NCBI RefSeq assembly: GCF_002209485.1
Contig: NZ_NJIX01000005.1
Location: 516,927 to 580,926, forward strand
DNA length: 64,000 nucleotides
Direction of reading: 5' to 3'
Origin: Achromobacter sp. HZ34
GTDB lineage: Bacteria; Pseudomonadota; Gammaproteobacteria; Burkholderiales; Burkholderiaceae_B
The translations under genes and the position numbers were made by a program. A model generated the notes under the pieces. That model did not search any database. It was given only the letters and a program-made list of their open reading frames with translations, and was not told the origin of the DNA. Within the stretch, counting starts at the first letter, position 1, and every line of letters begins with the position of its first letter. This document shows, piece by piece, positions 27,639 through 35,681 of the stretch.

Positions 27639-27680
27639 GATCATATGATCCATAAATACAAACAAATGAATCAAATGATC
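27639..27680. promoter_or_regulatory. Pair of similar palindromic sites in a divergent promoter
   Basis: GATCATATGATC (27639-27650) is a perfect 12-bp palindrome. A second copy, AATCAAATGATC (27669-27680), matches it at 10 of 12 positions, and their starts are exactly 30 bp apart, three helical turns. They lie between the aminotransferase start and the Bug gene start, so one regulator bound to both could control both transcripts. The SIS-domain RpiR regulator next door is the best candidate. The region is also very AT-rich, as expected for promoters. Confidence 0.6.
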
Positions 27681-27697
27681 AAGGGGTAATCCTCTTC

Positions 27698-28708
27698 ATG
27701 GCCATCCAGCATTCCGACTCCCCCACCGCGCCGTCTCGCCTCCCGGCGCGGCGCTTTCTGGCGCTCTGCGCCCTGGCGGTCGCCGCCGTCGCCGGTCCCG
27801 CCCACGCAGCGGACCCCTGGCCATCCCGGCCGATCCAGCTGATCGTTCCCTTCGCCCCGGGCGGCACCACCGACGTGCTGGCGCGCCTGGTCGCCGAGGG
27901 ACTGACCAAGCGCCTGAATCAGAGCGTCATCGTCGAGAACAAACCCGGCGCCGGCGCGAATATCGGCGCCGCCATGGTGGCGCACGCGGCACCGGACGGC
28001 TATACCCTGCTGCTGGCAACGCCCGGACCGCTGGCCATCAATGCCAACATCTACAAGCGCCTGAACTTCGATCCGGAGAAGGATTTCGCGCCGGTGGCCT
28101 ATGTGGCCGATGTGCCCAATGTGATCCTGGCCTATCCCGGCACGGGACTGAAGAACATGCGCGACCTGATCGACTATGCCAAGGCCCATCCCGGCAAGCT
28201 CAACTGGGCGTCACCCGGCGTCGGCAGCACCGCGCATATCGAGCTGGAGGTGCTCAAGCAGATGACAGGCGTCGACATCGTCCACGTGCCCTTCAAGGGC
28301 GCGTCCCAGGTGTCGGCGGATCTCATCGCCGGCCATGTCGAGCTGGCGGGAGACAACCTGCCCACCGCGCTGGGCTACATCAAGTCGGGCAAGGAAGTGG
28401 CATTGGGCGTGACCAGCGAGAAAGCGCAGGACGTGTTGCCCGGCGTCCAGCCGGTGGGGGCCACCGTGCCCGGCTATGCCGTACTTTCCTGGTTCGCTGT
28501 CGTCGCACCGGCAGGAACACCCACCGCCGTGGTGCAGAAGCTGAACACCGAGGTAAACGCCATCATCGGCGAGCCAGCCATGCGCGATAAATTCCAATCC
28601 CTCGGTGCGATCCCCGTAGGAGGGCCGCCCGACAAGCTGGCGCGGCAGATCGGCGCGGAACAGGAACGCTACCGCAAGCTGCTGCCCAATTCGAAGGAGC
28701 AGGACTGA
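27698..28708 (+). CDS. Bug family tripartite tricarboxylate receptor (periplasmic binding protein)
   Basis: 336 residues. A basic start and a hydrophobic signal segment (FLALCALAVAAVAGPAHAAD) precede the Bug opening WPSRPIQLIVPFAPGGTTDV, followed by QSVIVENKPGAGANIGAAMV, GKLNWASPGVGSTAH and HVPFKGASQVSADLIAGHVE, the loops that bind the carboxylate. No TctA/TctB partner is near. Its stop overlaps the next gene's start by one base (TGATG), so the two are translationally coupled and the ligand is probably the substrate, or a relative of the substrate, of the MlrC peptidase. Confidence 0.93.
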   Translation: MAIQHSDSPTAPSRLPARRFLALCALAVAAVAGPAHAADPWPSRPIQLIVPFAPGGTTDVLARLVAEGLTKRLNQSVIVENKPGAGANIGAAMVAHAAPDGYTLLLATPGPLAINANIYKRLNFDPEKDFAPVAYVADVPNVILAYPGTGLKNMRDLIDYAKAHPGKLNWASPGVGSTAHIELEVLKQMTGVDIVHVPFKGASQVSADLIAGHVELAGDNLPTALGYIKSGKEVALGVTSEKAQDVLPGVQPVGATVPGYAVLSWFAVVAPAGTPTAVVQKLNTEVNAIIGEPAMRDKFQSLGAIPVGGPPDKLARQIGAEQERYRKLLPNSKEQD

Positions 28709-30273
28709 TGGGGCAACGCAAACGCCTGGCGGTCGCTCGGCTGTGGTTCGAAGGCAATGCCTTCTGCCCCGTGCCGGCGACCATGGCTCAATTCGAGCAG
28801 TACGAATGGCAGTCCGGCCCCCAGGTCCTGGAGACCATGGACGGCACGGCAACCGAGCTGGGCGCGGTGGCGCGCTTCGCGGCGGCGCATCCGGATTGGG
28901 AGGTGGTGGTGTTGCGCTGCGCCTCGGCCTTGCCAGCGGGACCCATCGCCGACGATGTCATCACGCGCCTGACGCAGGAGCTGCACGAAGGTTTGAACGG
29001 GGGGGCGGATCCGGGCTCGGACCGGGCACCGCAATCACCGCCCCGCTGGGACGCGGTCTACCTGTCCCTGCACGGTGCCGCCATCACGCCCACGCGGGAA
29101 ACGCCGGAACTGGACATCGCTCGCATGGTGCGCGCGCTGCTGCCCGATGTTCCGCTGGGCGCGAGCTTCGACCTGCACGGCAATATGCCGCCCGCCTGGG
29201 CCGACGTGCTGGATGTCGCGGCGGTCTATCGCACCCATCCGCACGTCGACATGGACCAGGCCGCCGATCGGGTCTTGCGTGGCCTGTTGCGTTGCGTCGA
29301 CGAGGGTCTGAAAACCCACCGGGTGCTGGTCAACGAAGGCGTCGTGCTACCCAGCATCAATATGCGCACGGCCGCGGGTCCCATGCATGAACTGGAACAG
29401 GCGGCGCTCGCGCAGATCACGGGTGCGGTGCTGGACGTACTGGTCTTCGGCGGCTTTCCGTATTCGGACACGGCAGCCACTGGCGCCTCGATCTTCGCCA
29501 TCAGCGACGCCGCGCAAGATCCGCAGGGCGCGCAGGCCAAGGCAGCCGCGCGCGCGGTGCACGATCGCGTCCGCGCATGCTTTCCCCAGTTCATCATGAC
29601 GTTGCCCTCGCCCCAGGCGGCGTTGGCCGAGGCCTTGGCCATCGAGGCGCCGGGCCTGATCGCCGTCACCGACTCCGGTGACAACCCCATGTCGGGCGGT
29701 GGCGGCGACACGCCCGGCCTGTTCGCCGCGCTATGCGCGGCGCGGCCTTCGGTATCGGCGTTGTTCGCCAGCTTCGCGGATGCGGGCGTGGTGGCCCTCG
29801 CGCGGCAAGCCGGCGTGGGCGGCACCGTGGATGTCGCATTGGGCGGCCGTCATGGCAAGCAGTTCGGCGAGCCCGTGCCGGTGCGCGTCATCGTCGAACG
29901 GATCACCGACGGACGCTACCGCAACACGGGTCCCATGCAGACTGGCGTCGAGCGCAGTTGCGGCAACAGCGCCGTGCTGGCGCTGCGGGATCTGCCCAGG
30001 CTGAGCATCATCGTCACCGAACGGGTGGTGGCGGCCGACGATCCGGCCTTCTACGCCTTGCACGGCATCGATCTGGACACCCTGCGCCTGCTATGCGTGA
30101 AGGCCAAGAATCACTTCCGTGCCGCCTTTGCCCAACGCTGCGTGCGCATCATCGACTGCGATGCGCCCGGACCGGCCTGCCTGGACTTGTCGCAGTTGCC
30201 GTTCCGCAATGCGCATGTCAGCGCGGGTTACCCCGCGCTGGTGGCAGGCCCCGTCGATCAGCCCTTGAAGTAA
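28708..30273 (+). CDS. M81 family metallopeptidase (MlrC, microcystinase C-like)
   Basis: 521 residues, usual for MlrC proteins. The N-terminal domain opens VARLWFEGNAFCPVPATMAQ-like and contains AVYLSLHGAAITPTRETPEL, then GASFDLHGNM with a metal-binding His. The C-terminal domain has the family signature TDSGDNPMSGGGGDTPGL. MlrC of sphingomonads degrades linearised microcystin and its tetrapeptide; most members in proteobacteria act on unknown peptides or amides. It starts at the overlapping ATG of TGATG. Its last 16 bases overlap the 3' end of the convergent M48 gene. Confidence 0.88.
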   Translation: MGQRKRLAVARLWFEGNAFCPVPATMAQFEQYEWQSGPQVLETMDGTATELGAVARFAAAHPDWEVVVLRCASALPAGPIADDVITRLTQELHEGLNGGADPGSDRAPQSPPRWDAVYLSLHGAAITPTRETPELDIARMVRALLPDVPLGASFDLHGNMPPAWADVLDVAAVYRTHPHVDMDQAADRVLRGLLRCVDEGLKTHRVLVNEGVVLPSINMRTAAGPMHELEQAALAQITGAVLDVLVFGGFPYSDTAATGASIFAISDAAQDPQGAQAKAAARAVHDRVRACFPQFIMTLPSPQAALAEALAIEAPGLIAVTDSGDNPMSGGGGDTPGLFAALCAARPSVSALFASFADAGVVALARQAGVGGTVDVALGGRHGKQFGEPVPVRVIVERITDGRYRNTGPMQTGVERSCGNSAVLALRDLPRLSIIVTERVVAADDPAFYALHGIDLDTLRLLCVKAKNHFRAAFAQRCVRIIDCDAPGPACLDLSQLPFRNAHVSAGYPALVAGPVDQPLK

Positions 30274-33200
30274 GGCCGTTCCTGCGCGAACAGCAGCGTG
30301 TTCGCGCCACGGCGCCAGGCCGGCGGGGTGTCCTTGCCCAGCAGCACCGTGGCCATGGCATAGGCCTGGCCACGCAGCGCCGGCGGCACGCCGTCCAGGT
30401 TCTGTTCCGCCACGGCGGCCGGACGCTTCTGCTGCAAGGCTTCCAGGAAGCCGGTCATCGCCGGCTTGTAGCGTTGCAGATCGTCCGGCATACGCAGCAT
30501 CAGGTGTGAATAGTCGCGCCTGGCACGCGCGGCCAGGGCGATGCTGGTCCAGAAAGTGTCCTCGTCCAACCCCTGGTCCGATGGTAACCCCAGCGCGCGG
30601 TCGACCGCCTCTTGCGATGCGCCGTCGGACGCCCCGACCAGGCGCAGCACGTGCGCTTCGGTCGCGGGCTTCTGATGCGCCAGATACACGGCGGTGTCCA
30701 GGTGGCCCTGCGCCAGGGCCGAGAACGCCTGCAGATCGGGCCGTTGCTGCAGGCCCTGGCCGCTCTCCAACGTGCGCATGACGGACAACTGGCGCGAATG
30801 GCTGGCAAACTGCTCCATCTTGAAGGGGTCCGGCCGGCCCGCGGCGCGCATGACGCGAGCCAGGTCCAGCGCGACACCGGACTGCAGCATCGGCAGGCGC
30901 TCATAGCCCGCCAGCATGCGCGGTTGCGCCGTCGCCCAATCGCCCTTCATGGCGGCGATATAGCCTGACGCATAGGCGAACCATGCGTTCTGCGGCCAAC
31001 GCTTGTTGCCGTCGACGAAGGCCTGATCCTTGGCTGGAGATTCCGGCAGGCAGCGCGCCGCCAGGTATTGCGCGTCGGCGTCCGACGGATTGTCCTGGGC
31101 CTGCCTCGTCATAGTCATGCACACACTTTCGTGCTTGGCCCCGGTCGTCGAATCCTGCAGCAGGCGGTTCAGCAGCACGTCCTTGGGCGCGGCGCGCAAA
31201 CGCTGCGTCAACAAGACGTCGAAGCCCTCCAGCCCGGAGGCGGCCATCAGCCACTGCGCGGCATTCGGATTGTCCAGCGGCTCCCAGCGGGCATGCGCCA
31301 AAATCATTGCGTCGCGCTCTTCCTTGGAGTCCACCGGGCGCAAGAGATCGTCAGGGCCGCCGTCACCACCGCCTTCAAGCGCGGTGCGCGTGGCACCACC
31401 GCCCTTGGTCTTGACCGAATCGGGCGGCTCGCGGAACAGGTAATCGACGTTGATGGTGCTCCAGCGCGGCGCGCCATGGTGCACCGGCGGCCGCTGGGTG
31501 GCATTGCCATACGTGGCGGTCCACTCGACCAGCGGGCTGGCGCCGGCCACGTTGTAGACGACGTGGGCGAAGCGATTGTTGGCATCGCCGTTGAAGGACT
31601 CGATCACTTCGCCCTTCAGCGTACGGGTCTCCACCGTATAAGTAGCGCCGGAAGCCAGATCGTGGCTGGCGTAACCATGCGCTGCTACCTGCAGGCTGAA
31701 TTTGTTGGCCACGTTGACCACCACCGGCTGGCCCAGGCCGTTATAGACGGTCAAGGTGGCATTGCCGATGAAGCTGCTGATACCCAGCACCGCCGCGACG
31801 ATGGAAGCGGCCACCGCCAGCCGCAGCAGCGACGGGAACATACCGTCGGCAACGAGGAAGCGGCTCCACCAATTCAACTTGGTCTGGCGCTGGCGCTCCT
31901 GGCCCGGCAACAGGGCCGTGTAGGACAGCGGCACGCGCGGCGGCGTTTCCGCCGCATCGAGCGGAGTTTGCTGCAGGGCGTGCGCGGCGACGCCCGCCTC
32001 CGTGCGCAGGAGTTCGTCCAGGGCCCGGCTGCGCAAAGCGCCCAGCATGCCGGTGGCCGTATTGACCCAACCGTCGATCACATCGATCCAGCTGCCCAGG
32101 TTTTTGGTGGTGGGCTGGGTCAGTTCGAACTTGCCCAGTTCCTTGGGAAAGTCTTCGATGCCGGTGGCCGCGGCCAGGCGCGGATTCAGTTGTACCTCGG
32201 CGGCCTTGGCGTAGGTCTGCTCCAGGGTCGCGAACAGGTCCTGGGCCGCGGCGAGAACGCGCTTCCGGCCACCGCTGCTGACGCGGCGGGCAGCAGTCTC
32301 CACCGAAATCCAGCTTTGGAACGCGCCGTTGGCGTCACGCAGATTGGCTTCGGCATGATCGGCGAAATGCAGGGCCCGCAGCACGCCTTCCAGATACGTG
32401 GCCCACTCCGGACCGGCGCCGCGCGCCGCGGCCAGGTGCCAGCTGCGGCAGGCAAAGTCATGGTCACGCAGGCGGCCGCGCACGGCCTCCAGCGCCCGTT
32501 GCGTGGCCGTCAGCAGCGACGGCAGCTCCGACATCGAGGCTTCGCCGCCGCGATGGCGGATCTTGTTGCCGTCGACCTTGAGGTCGCCTTCGCTGAGGCC
32601 GCGCAACTGATCCACGTCCAGTTCCAGCGCGCGCAGTTCTTCCATATCCTGCGTCAGGCTGGCCGGATAAAAGGTGGCGTGCAGGGCGGGATCGGCGGAC
32701 GCCGCGGGGTTGAACAGCCCGCCGGCTTCGGCCGTGTGACGCACGGGCGAACGGCCGAAGTAGACGCCGCGATAACGGCTGTCCAAATACTCGCGGTTGA
32801 ATTGTTCGTCCACGCGCTGCAGGGTGACGTCCAGGGCTTCCGGCTCGCCCGCGTCCTTCTCCTTGGGCCCCAGCGTCACTTCCGTCAGCCGCAGGCGCAG
32901 GGTGTCGACGTCGCGGAACAAGTCCCACGCACTGCCCTCTTCCACCGGCGACGGCACATAGTTGGCCTTGGCGTTGGCTTCACGCTCGTGGTTCAGCGGG
33001 TGCGTCAGCCACATGCGCGGCGGCTGCGCCAGGCCCGCCTTGAATACCCGGTACGCGGCCGGGTTGTCGGCGGGCACGGGCGCGACGATGCCATACGTTG
33101 GATCGTTGAGGATGCGGCGCATGTGGCCGAGGATGCGGGTCTGCACGGCGAAGATGTCGGCCGGCGCATGGCCATCGCCTTTCTCGTTGAAGGCGAAGCG

Positions 33201-34097
33201 CAGGGCGCGGTCCCAGGAGTCGTCGGCGGCCTGCAGGCGATGCAGGGCATGTACCAGGGCATCGCTGCCGGTCAGATGCACCGCGACCAGGTCGGCGTTC
33301 AATTCCATTTCGCGCGACAGGGCGCGCTGCATGATCACCACGACGCGAAACGCGGAATCGACCAGCGCACGAATGGCCCAGACGATCAGGCTGATCAGCC
33401 AGCCTACCCACGCGATGCGGAAGTCCGAGCGGGAAATGGATTGCAGGAAGCGATCGAAACGGTCGCGCCGCGCCACCAGGTGGCCGGCGATCTGCTGCGC
33501 CACGTAGACCCAGCGACCCACTGCCATCGAACGCTGGGCGAAGTGGCCGAATTCGTGCGCCAGCACGGCGCGCAGTTCGGCCAGGCTGAGCACGTTGACC
33601 AGGCCCAGGCCGATCTCCAGGTTCTTGCGCGAGGGCAGCAACAGATTCAGGATGGACAGGTCGTAGGACACCGACGCGTTCACGCGCGATGACAGGAACA
33701 CCCGGTGCGGCCGCGGCGCGCCGGCGGCATCGGCCATCGCGTGCAGGAAGGTGAACAGTTCCGGCTGCGTATCGGCCTTGATTTCATATTCATCGTCGTC
33801 GCTGCCGCGCTTGACGAAGAACAGGCCCTTCAGCATGAAGGCGGCCAGGAACGCCGCGGCGGTGCCGATCGCAAAGCCCAGGAAAGCGGTGTCGCCGGTC
33901 GAAGTGACAGCGCCCGCGATCATGCGATAGGCGGTGTAGACCAGCCAGCCGGCCAGTCCCAGGTAGAGCGCCATGAACACCAGCAGGCCGCCAACGGCGA
34001 CCCAGGCACGGTTGCGATAGGCGCTGGTCGCGCGCGGGGGCGCTGAGGTCGCGGGGAAGCCAGGCGGCAGCGAGTCGGGTAGGGTAGACACGAGCAA
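30258..34097 (-). CDS. Very large M48 family membrane metalloprotease
   Basis: 1279 residues. Two N-terminal membrane segments (residues about 33-60 and 70-93) are followed by an M48 catalytic domain: the zinc motif HEFGH at residues 181-185 and the third ligand Glu265 in EMELNAD. A further hydrophobic pair follows near 220-260. The middle, 300-740, is soluble and helical. Another membrane segment lies near 755-780 (AASIVAAVLGISSFIG), then a periplasm-like domain with TPR-like helical repeats to the end. Ordinary M48 proteases (HtpX, Ste24 type) have 290-450 residues, so two thirds of this protein is extra. The likely role is membrane or envelope protein quality control. Confidence 0.85.
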   Translation of the reverse strand: MLVSTLPDSLPPGFPATSAPPRATSAYRNRAWVAVGGLLVFMALYLGLAGWLVYTAYRMIAGAVTSTGDTAFLGFAIGTAAAFLAAFMLKGLFFVKRGSDDDEYEIKADTQPELFTFLHAMADAAGAPRPHRVFLSSRVNASVSYDLSILNLLLPSRKNLEIGLGLVNVLSLAELRAVLAHEFGHFAQRSMAVGRWVYVAQQIAGHLVARRDRFDRFLQSISRSDFRIAWVGWLISLIVWAIRALVDSAFRVVVIMQRALSREMELNADLVAVHLTGSDALVHALHRLQAADDSWDRALRFAFNEKGDGHAPADIFAVQTRILGHMRRILNDPTYGIVAPVPADNPAAYRVFKAGLAQPPRMWLTHPLNHEREANAKANYVPSPVEEGSAWDLFRDVDTLRLRLTEVTLGPKEKDAGEPEALDVTLQRVDEQFNREYLDSRYRGVYFGRSPVRHTAEAGGLFNPAASADPALHATFYPASLTQDMEELRALELDVDQLRGLSEGDLKVDGNKIRHRGGEASMSELPSLLTATQRALEAVRGRLRDHDFACRSWHLAAARGAGPEWATYLEGVLRALHFADHAEANLRDANGAFQSWISVETAARRVSSGGRKRVLAAAQDLFATLEQTYAKAAEVQLNPRLAAATGIEDFPKELGKFELTQPTTKNLGSWIDVIDGWVNTATGMLGALRSRALDELLRTEAGVAAHALQQTPLDAAETPPRVPLSYTALLPGQERQRQTKLNWWSRFLVADGMFPSLLRLAVAASIVAAVLGISSFIGNATLTVYNGLGQPVVVNVANKFSLQVAAHGYASHDLASGATYTVETRTLKGEVIESFNGDANNRFAHVVYNVAGASPLVEWTATYGNATQRPPVHHGAPRWSTINVDYLFREPPDSVKTKGGGATRTALEGGGDGGPDDLLRPVDSKEERDAMILAHARWEPLDNPNAAQWLMAASGLEGFDVLLTQRLRAAPKDVLLNRLLQDSTTGAKHESVCMTMTRQAQDNPSDADAQYLAARCLPESPAKDQAFVDGNKRWPQNAWFAYASGYIAAMKGDWATAQPRMLAGYERLPMLQSGVALDLARVMRAAGRPDPFKMEQFASHSRQLSVMRTLESGQGLQQRPDLQAFSALAQGHLDTAVYLAHQKPATEAHVLRLVGASDGASQEAVDRALGLPSDQGLDEDTFWTSIALAARARRDYSHLMLRMPDDLQRYKPAMTGFLEALQQKRPAAVAEQNLDGVPPALRGQAYAMATVLLGKDTPPAWRRGANTLLFAQERPYFKG

Positions 34098-34327
34098 GTT
34101 CCGTCATATAGGGCCGTTTCCGGGGGGAAGCAGCCTTGTGCCGGCTTGGAGAGCCGGCGCGGGTTTTGTGGGTTGGATCCCGCGGCGGTGACTTGCTGGC
34201 CGCAACGCGGGGCGCCCGAATCGTAGGCGCAGGCGACGGGCGGTTTGCGACAATCTGAAACATTCTATGTAAGAGTTGGAATCACATTCCTTGCACTCGT
34301 ACAGAGGTCGGGGAAACCCTTTATTTT
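34098..34327. other. Divergent intergenic region upstream of the C45 and M48 genes
   Basis: With 34338-34462 this forms a 365-bp gap without a gene. Short frames on both strands have no ribosome site or family match. It must hold the M48 promoter and, around 34320, the promoter of the C45 gene with its palindrome. Confidence 0.5.
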
Positions 34328-34337
34328 TTGGCGCCAA
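34328..34337 (+). promoter_or_regulatory. TTGGCGCCAA operator upstream of the C45 hydrolase gene
   Basis: A perfect 10-bp palindrome in AT-rich DNA, 125 bp before the C45 start, with a -10-like TTTATT just upstream. The same palindrome occurs in the promoters at 39011 and 44302 of the same locus. The FCD-GntR regulator encoded at 39120-39743 is the obvious candidate to bind it. Confidence 0.65.
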
Positions 34338-34462
34338 TTTGGTTTAGAATTTTTTCCAGCCTTTTTGCACGTAACGGGTCGCCTTCGACGCATCGCGGCA
34401 GACCTGCTTTCACTTCTCTTTCCCTTACTTTCAACTCTGTCGCGCAGGCGCAGGACGGCTCG

Positions 34463-35602
34463 ATGACCTCTCCGCAGCAATTTCCTTTTGTTTCCGTTTC
34501 CGGCAAACCGCAAGTGCGGGGCAAGCAACACGGACAGATCGCCGCTGACCGCGTGCGCAAGAGCGTGGCCATGTACGGCCAGACCCTGGTGAGCCTGGGT
34601 TACGACGGTCCGGCCCGTTCCCGCCTGATCAACGCCTTCGCCAAGGAAATCGAGGATTTCGCCCCGCACTACCTTGAAGAGATGCGCGGCATCGCCGAGG
34701 GCGCCGGCGTGACGCTGGAAGACATCATCATGATCAACGCGCGCACCGAGGTGGTGGCCAAGGCGCGCGCCGAAAAGAACAAGGCGGCCGAACTGGAGCC
34801 TGGCGACGGCTGCACCGGCGCCCTGATCCTGCCGACCCGGTCGGCCACGGGCAACCTGATTCACGGCCAGAACTGGGACTGGCGCGCGGAATGCGCGGAA
34901 ACCGCCATCGTGCTGCGCATCCGCCAGGACGACGGGCCCGACATGCTGACGTTCGTCGAAGCGGGCGGCCTGGCGCGCAGCGGCCTGAACAGCGCGGGCG
35001 TATCGATCACCGCCAACTACCTGGAGTCGGACCGCGACTTCAAGCAACTGGGCGTACCGCTGGCGCTGATCCGCCGCAAGGTACTGGAGCAGCAGCACTT
35101 CGCCCTGGCGCTCAAGGCCGTCGCGGCCACGCCCAAGTCCTGCTCCAACAACATCATGCTGGGCATGGCCGAAGGCTTCGGCATTGATTTCGAATGCACC
35201 ACCGACGAAGCCTTTCCCATCTACCCCGGTAGCGACGACCTGATCGTGCATGCCAATCATTGGGTCAGCGAAGTAGCCCTGGTGAAGCTGCGCGACACCG
35301 GCCGCGCCAGCACACCGGAAAGCCAGTACCGAGACTGGCGTGTGCGGCGCCGCCTGAATGCCAGCGACAAGCTGACGCGCGACGACATGCGCGACGCCTT
35401 CTTCGACGATTTCGGTTCGCCGTATTCGGTATGCCGGCCGCCGCGTCCCGGCAGCCACGACAACCTGTCCGCCAGCGTCGCCATGGTCATCATGGAGCCC
35501 GCCGTGGGTGAGATGGAAGTCGCGCCCCTGCCCGCCTTGAACCGCACGTTCACGCGCTACAGCCTGGATGCCGAGCCGGAAGTCTTCACCTACGAAAAAT
35601 GA
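34463..35602 (+). CDS. C45 family autoproteolytic acyltransferase/hydrolase
   Basis: 379 residues from the ATG at 34463. The key feature is a Gly-Cys pair in EPGDGCTGALILPTR (Cys117), at the place where acyl-CoA:6-aminopenicillanic acid acyltransferases cleave themselves to expose the N-terminal nucleophile Cys (Gly102-Cys103 in Penicillium). NLIHGQNWDWRAE just after it and SGLNSAGVSITANYLESDRD further on are also typical of the fold. Such Ntn hydrolases cut or form amide bonds to an acyl chain. No signal peptide is visible, so it acts in the cytoplasm, probably on a compound taken up by the neighbouring ABC transporter. The substrate is unknown. Confidence 0.85.
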   Translation: MTSPQQFPFVSVSGKPQVRGKQHGQIAADRVRKSVAMYGQTLVSLGYDGPARSRLINAFAKEIEDFAPHYLEEMRGIAEGAGVTLEDIIMINARTEVVAKARAEKNKAAELEPGDGCTGALILPTRSATGNLIHGQNWDWRAECAETAIVLRIRQDDGPDMLTFVEAGGLARSGLNSAGVSITANYLESDRDFKQLGVPLALIRRKVLEQQHFALALKAVAATPKSCSNNIMLGMAEGFGIDFECTTDEAFPIYPGSDDLIVHANHWVSEVALVKLRDTGRASTPESQYRDWRVRRRLNASDKLTRDDMRDAFFDDFGSPYSVCRPPRPGSHDNLSASVAMVIMEPAVGEMEVAPLPALNRTFTRYSLDAEPEVFTYEK

Positions 35603-35681
35603 AAACGCGGGCAAACCTGGCGCCATGGCCAGGAACAGCCAGACAGTAGAACGAATGCAAAACGAACAAGGGGCGTACTCC

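Noticed and set aside
31068..33692. Plus-strand open frame of 874 codons opposite the M48 gene
   Set aside because: It is the antisense shadow of a high-GC gene: His/Gln/Arg-rich composition, no ribosome site, no domain. The M48 frame has the HEFGH motif and clear membrane segments.
35618..35625. Possible fourth palindrome TGGCGCCA between the C45 gene and the first binding-protein gene
   Set aside because: Only the 8-bp core is present, with unrelated flanks, and no promoter was seen there. In this GC-rich genome such 8-mers are expected by chance.
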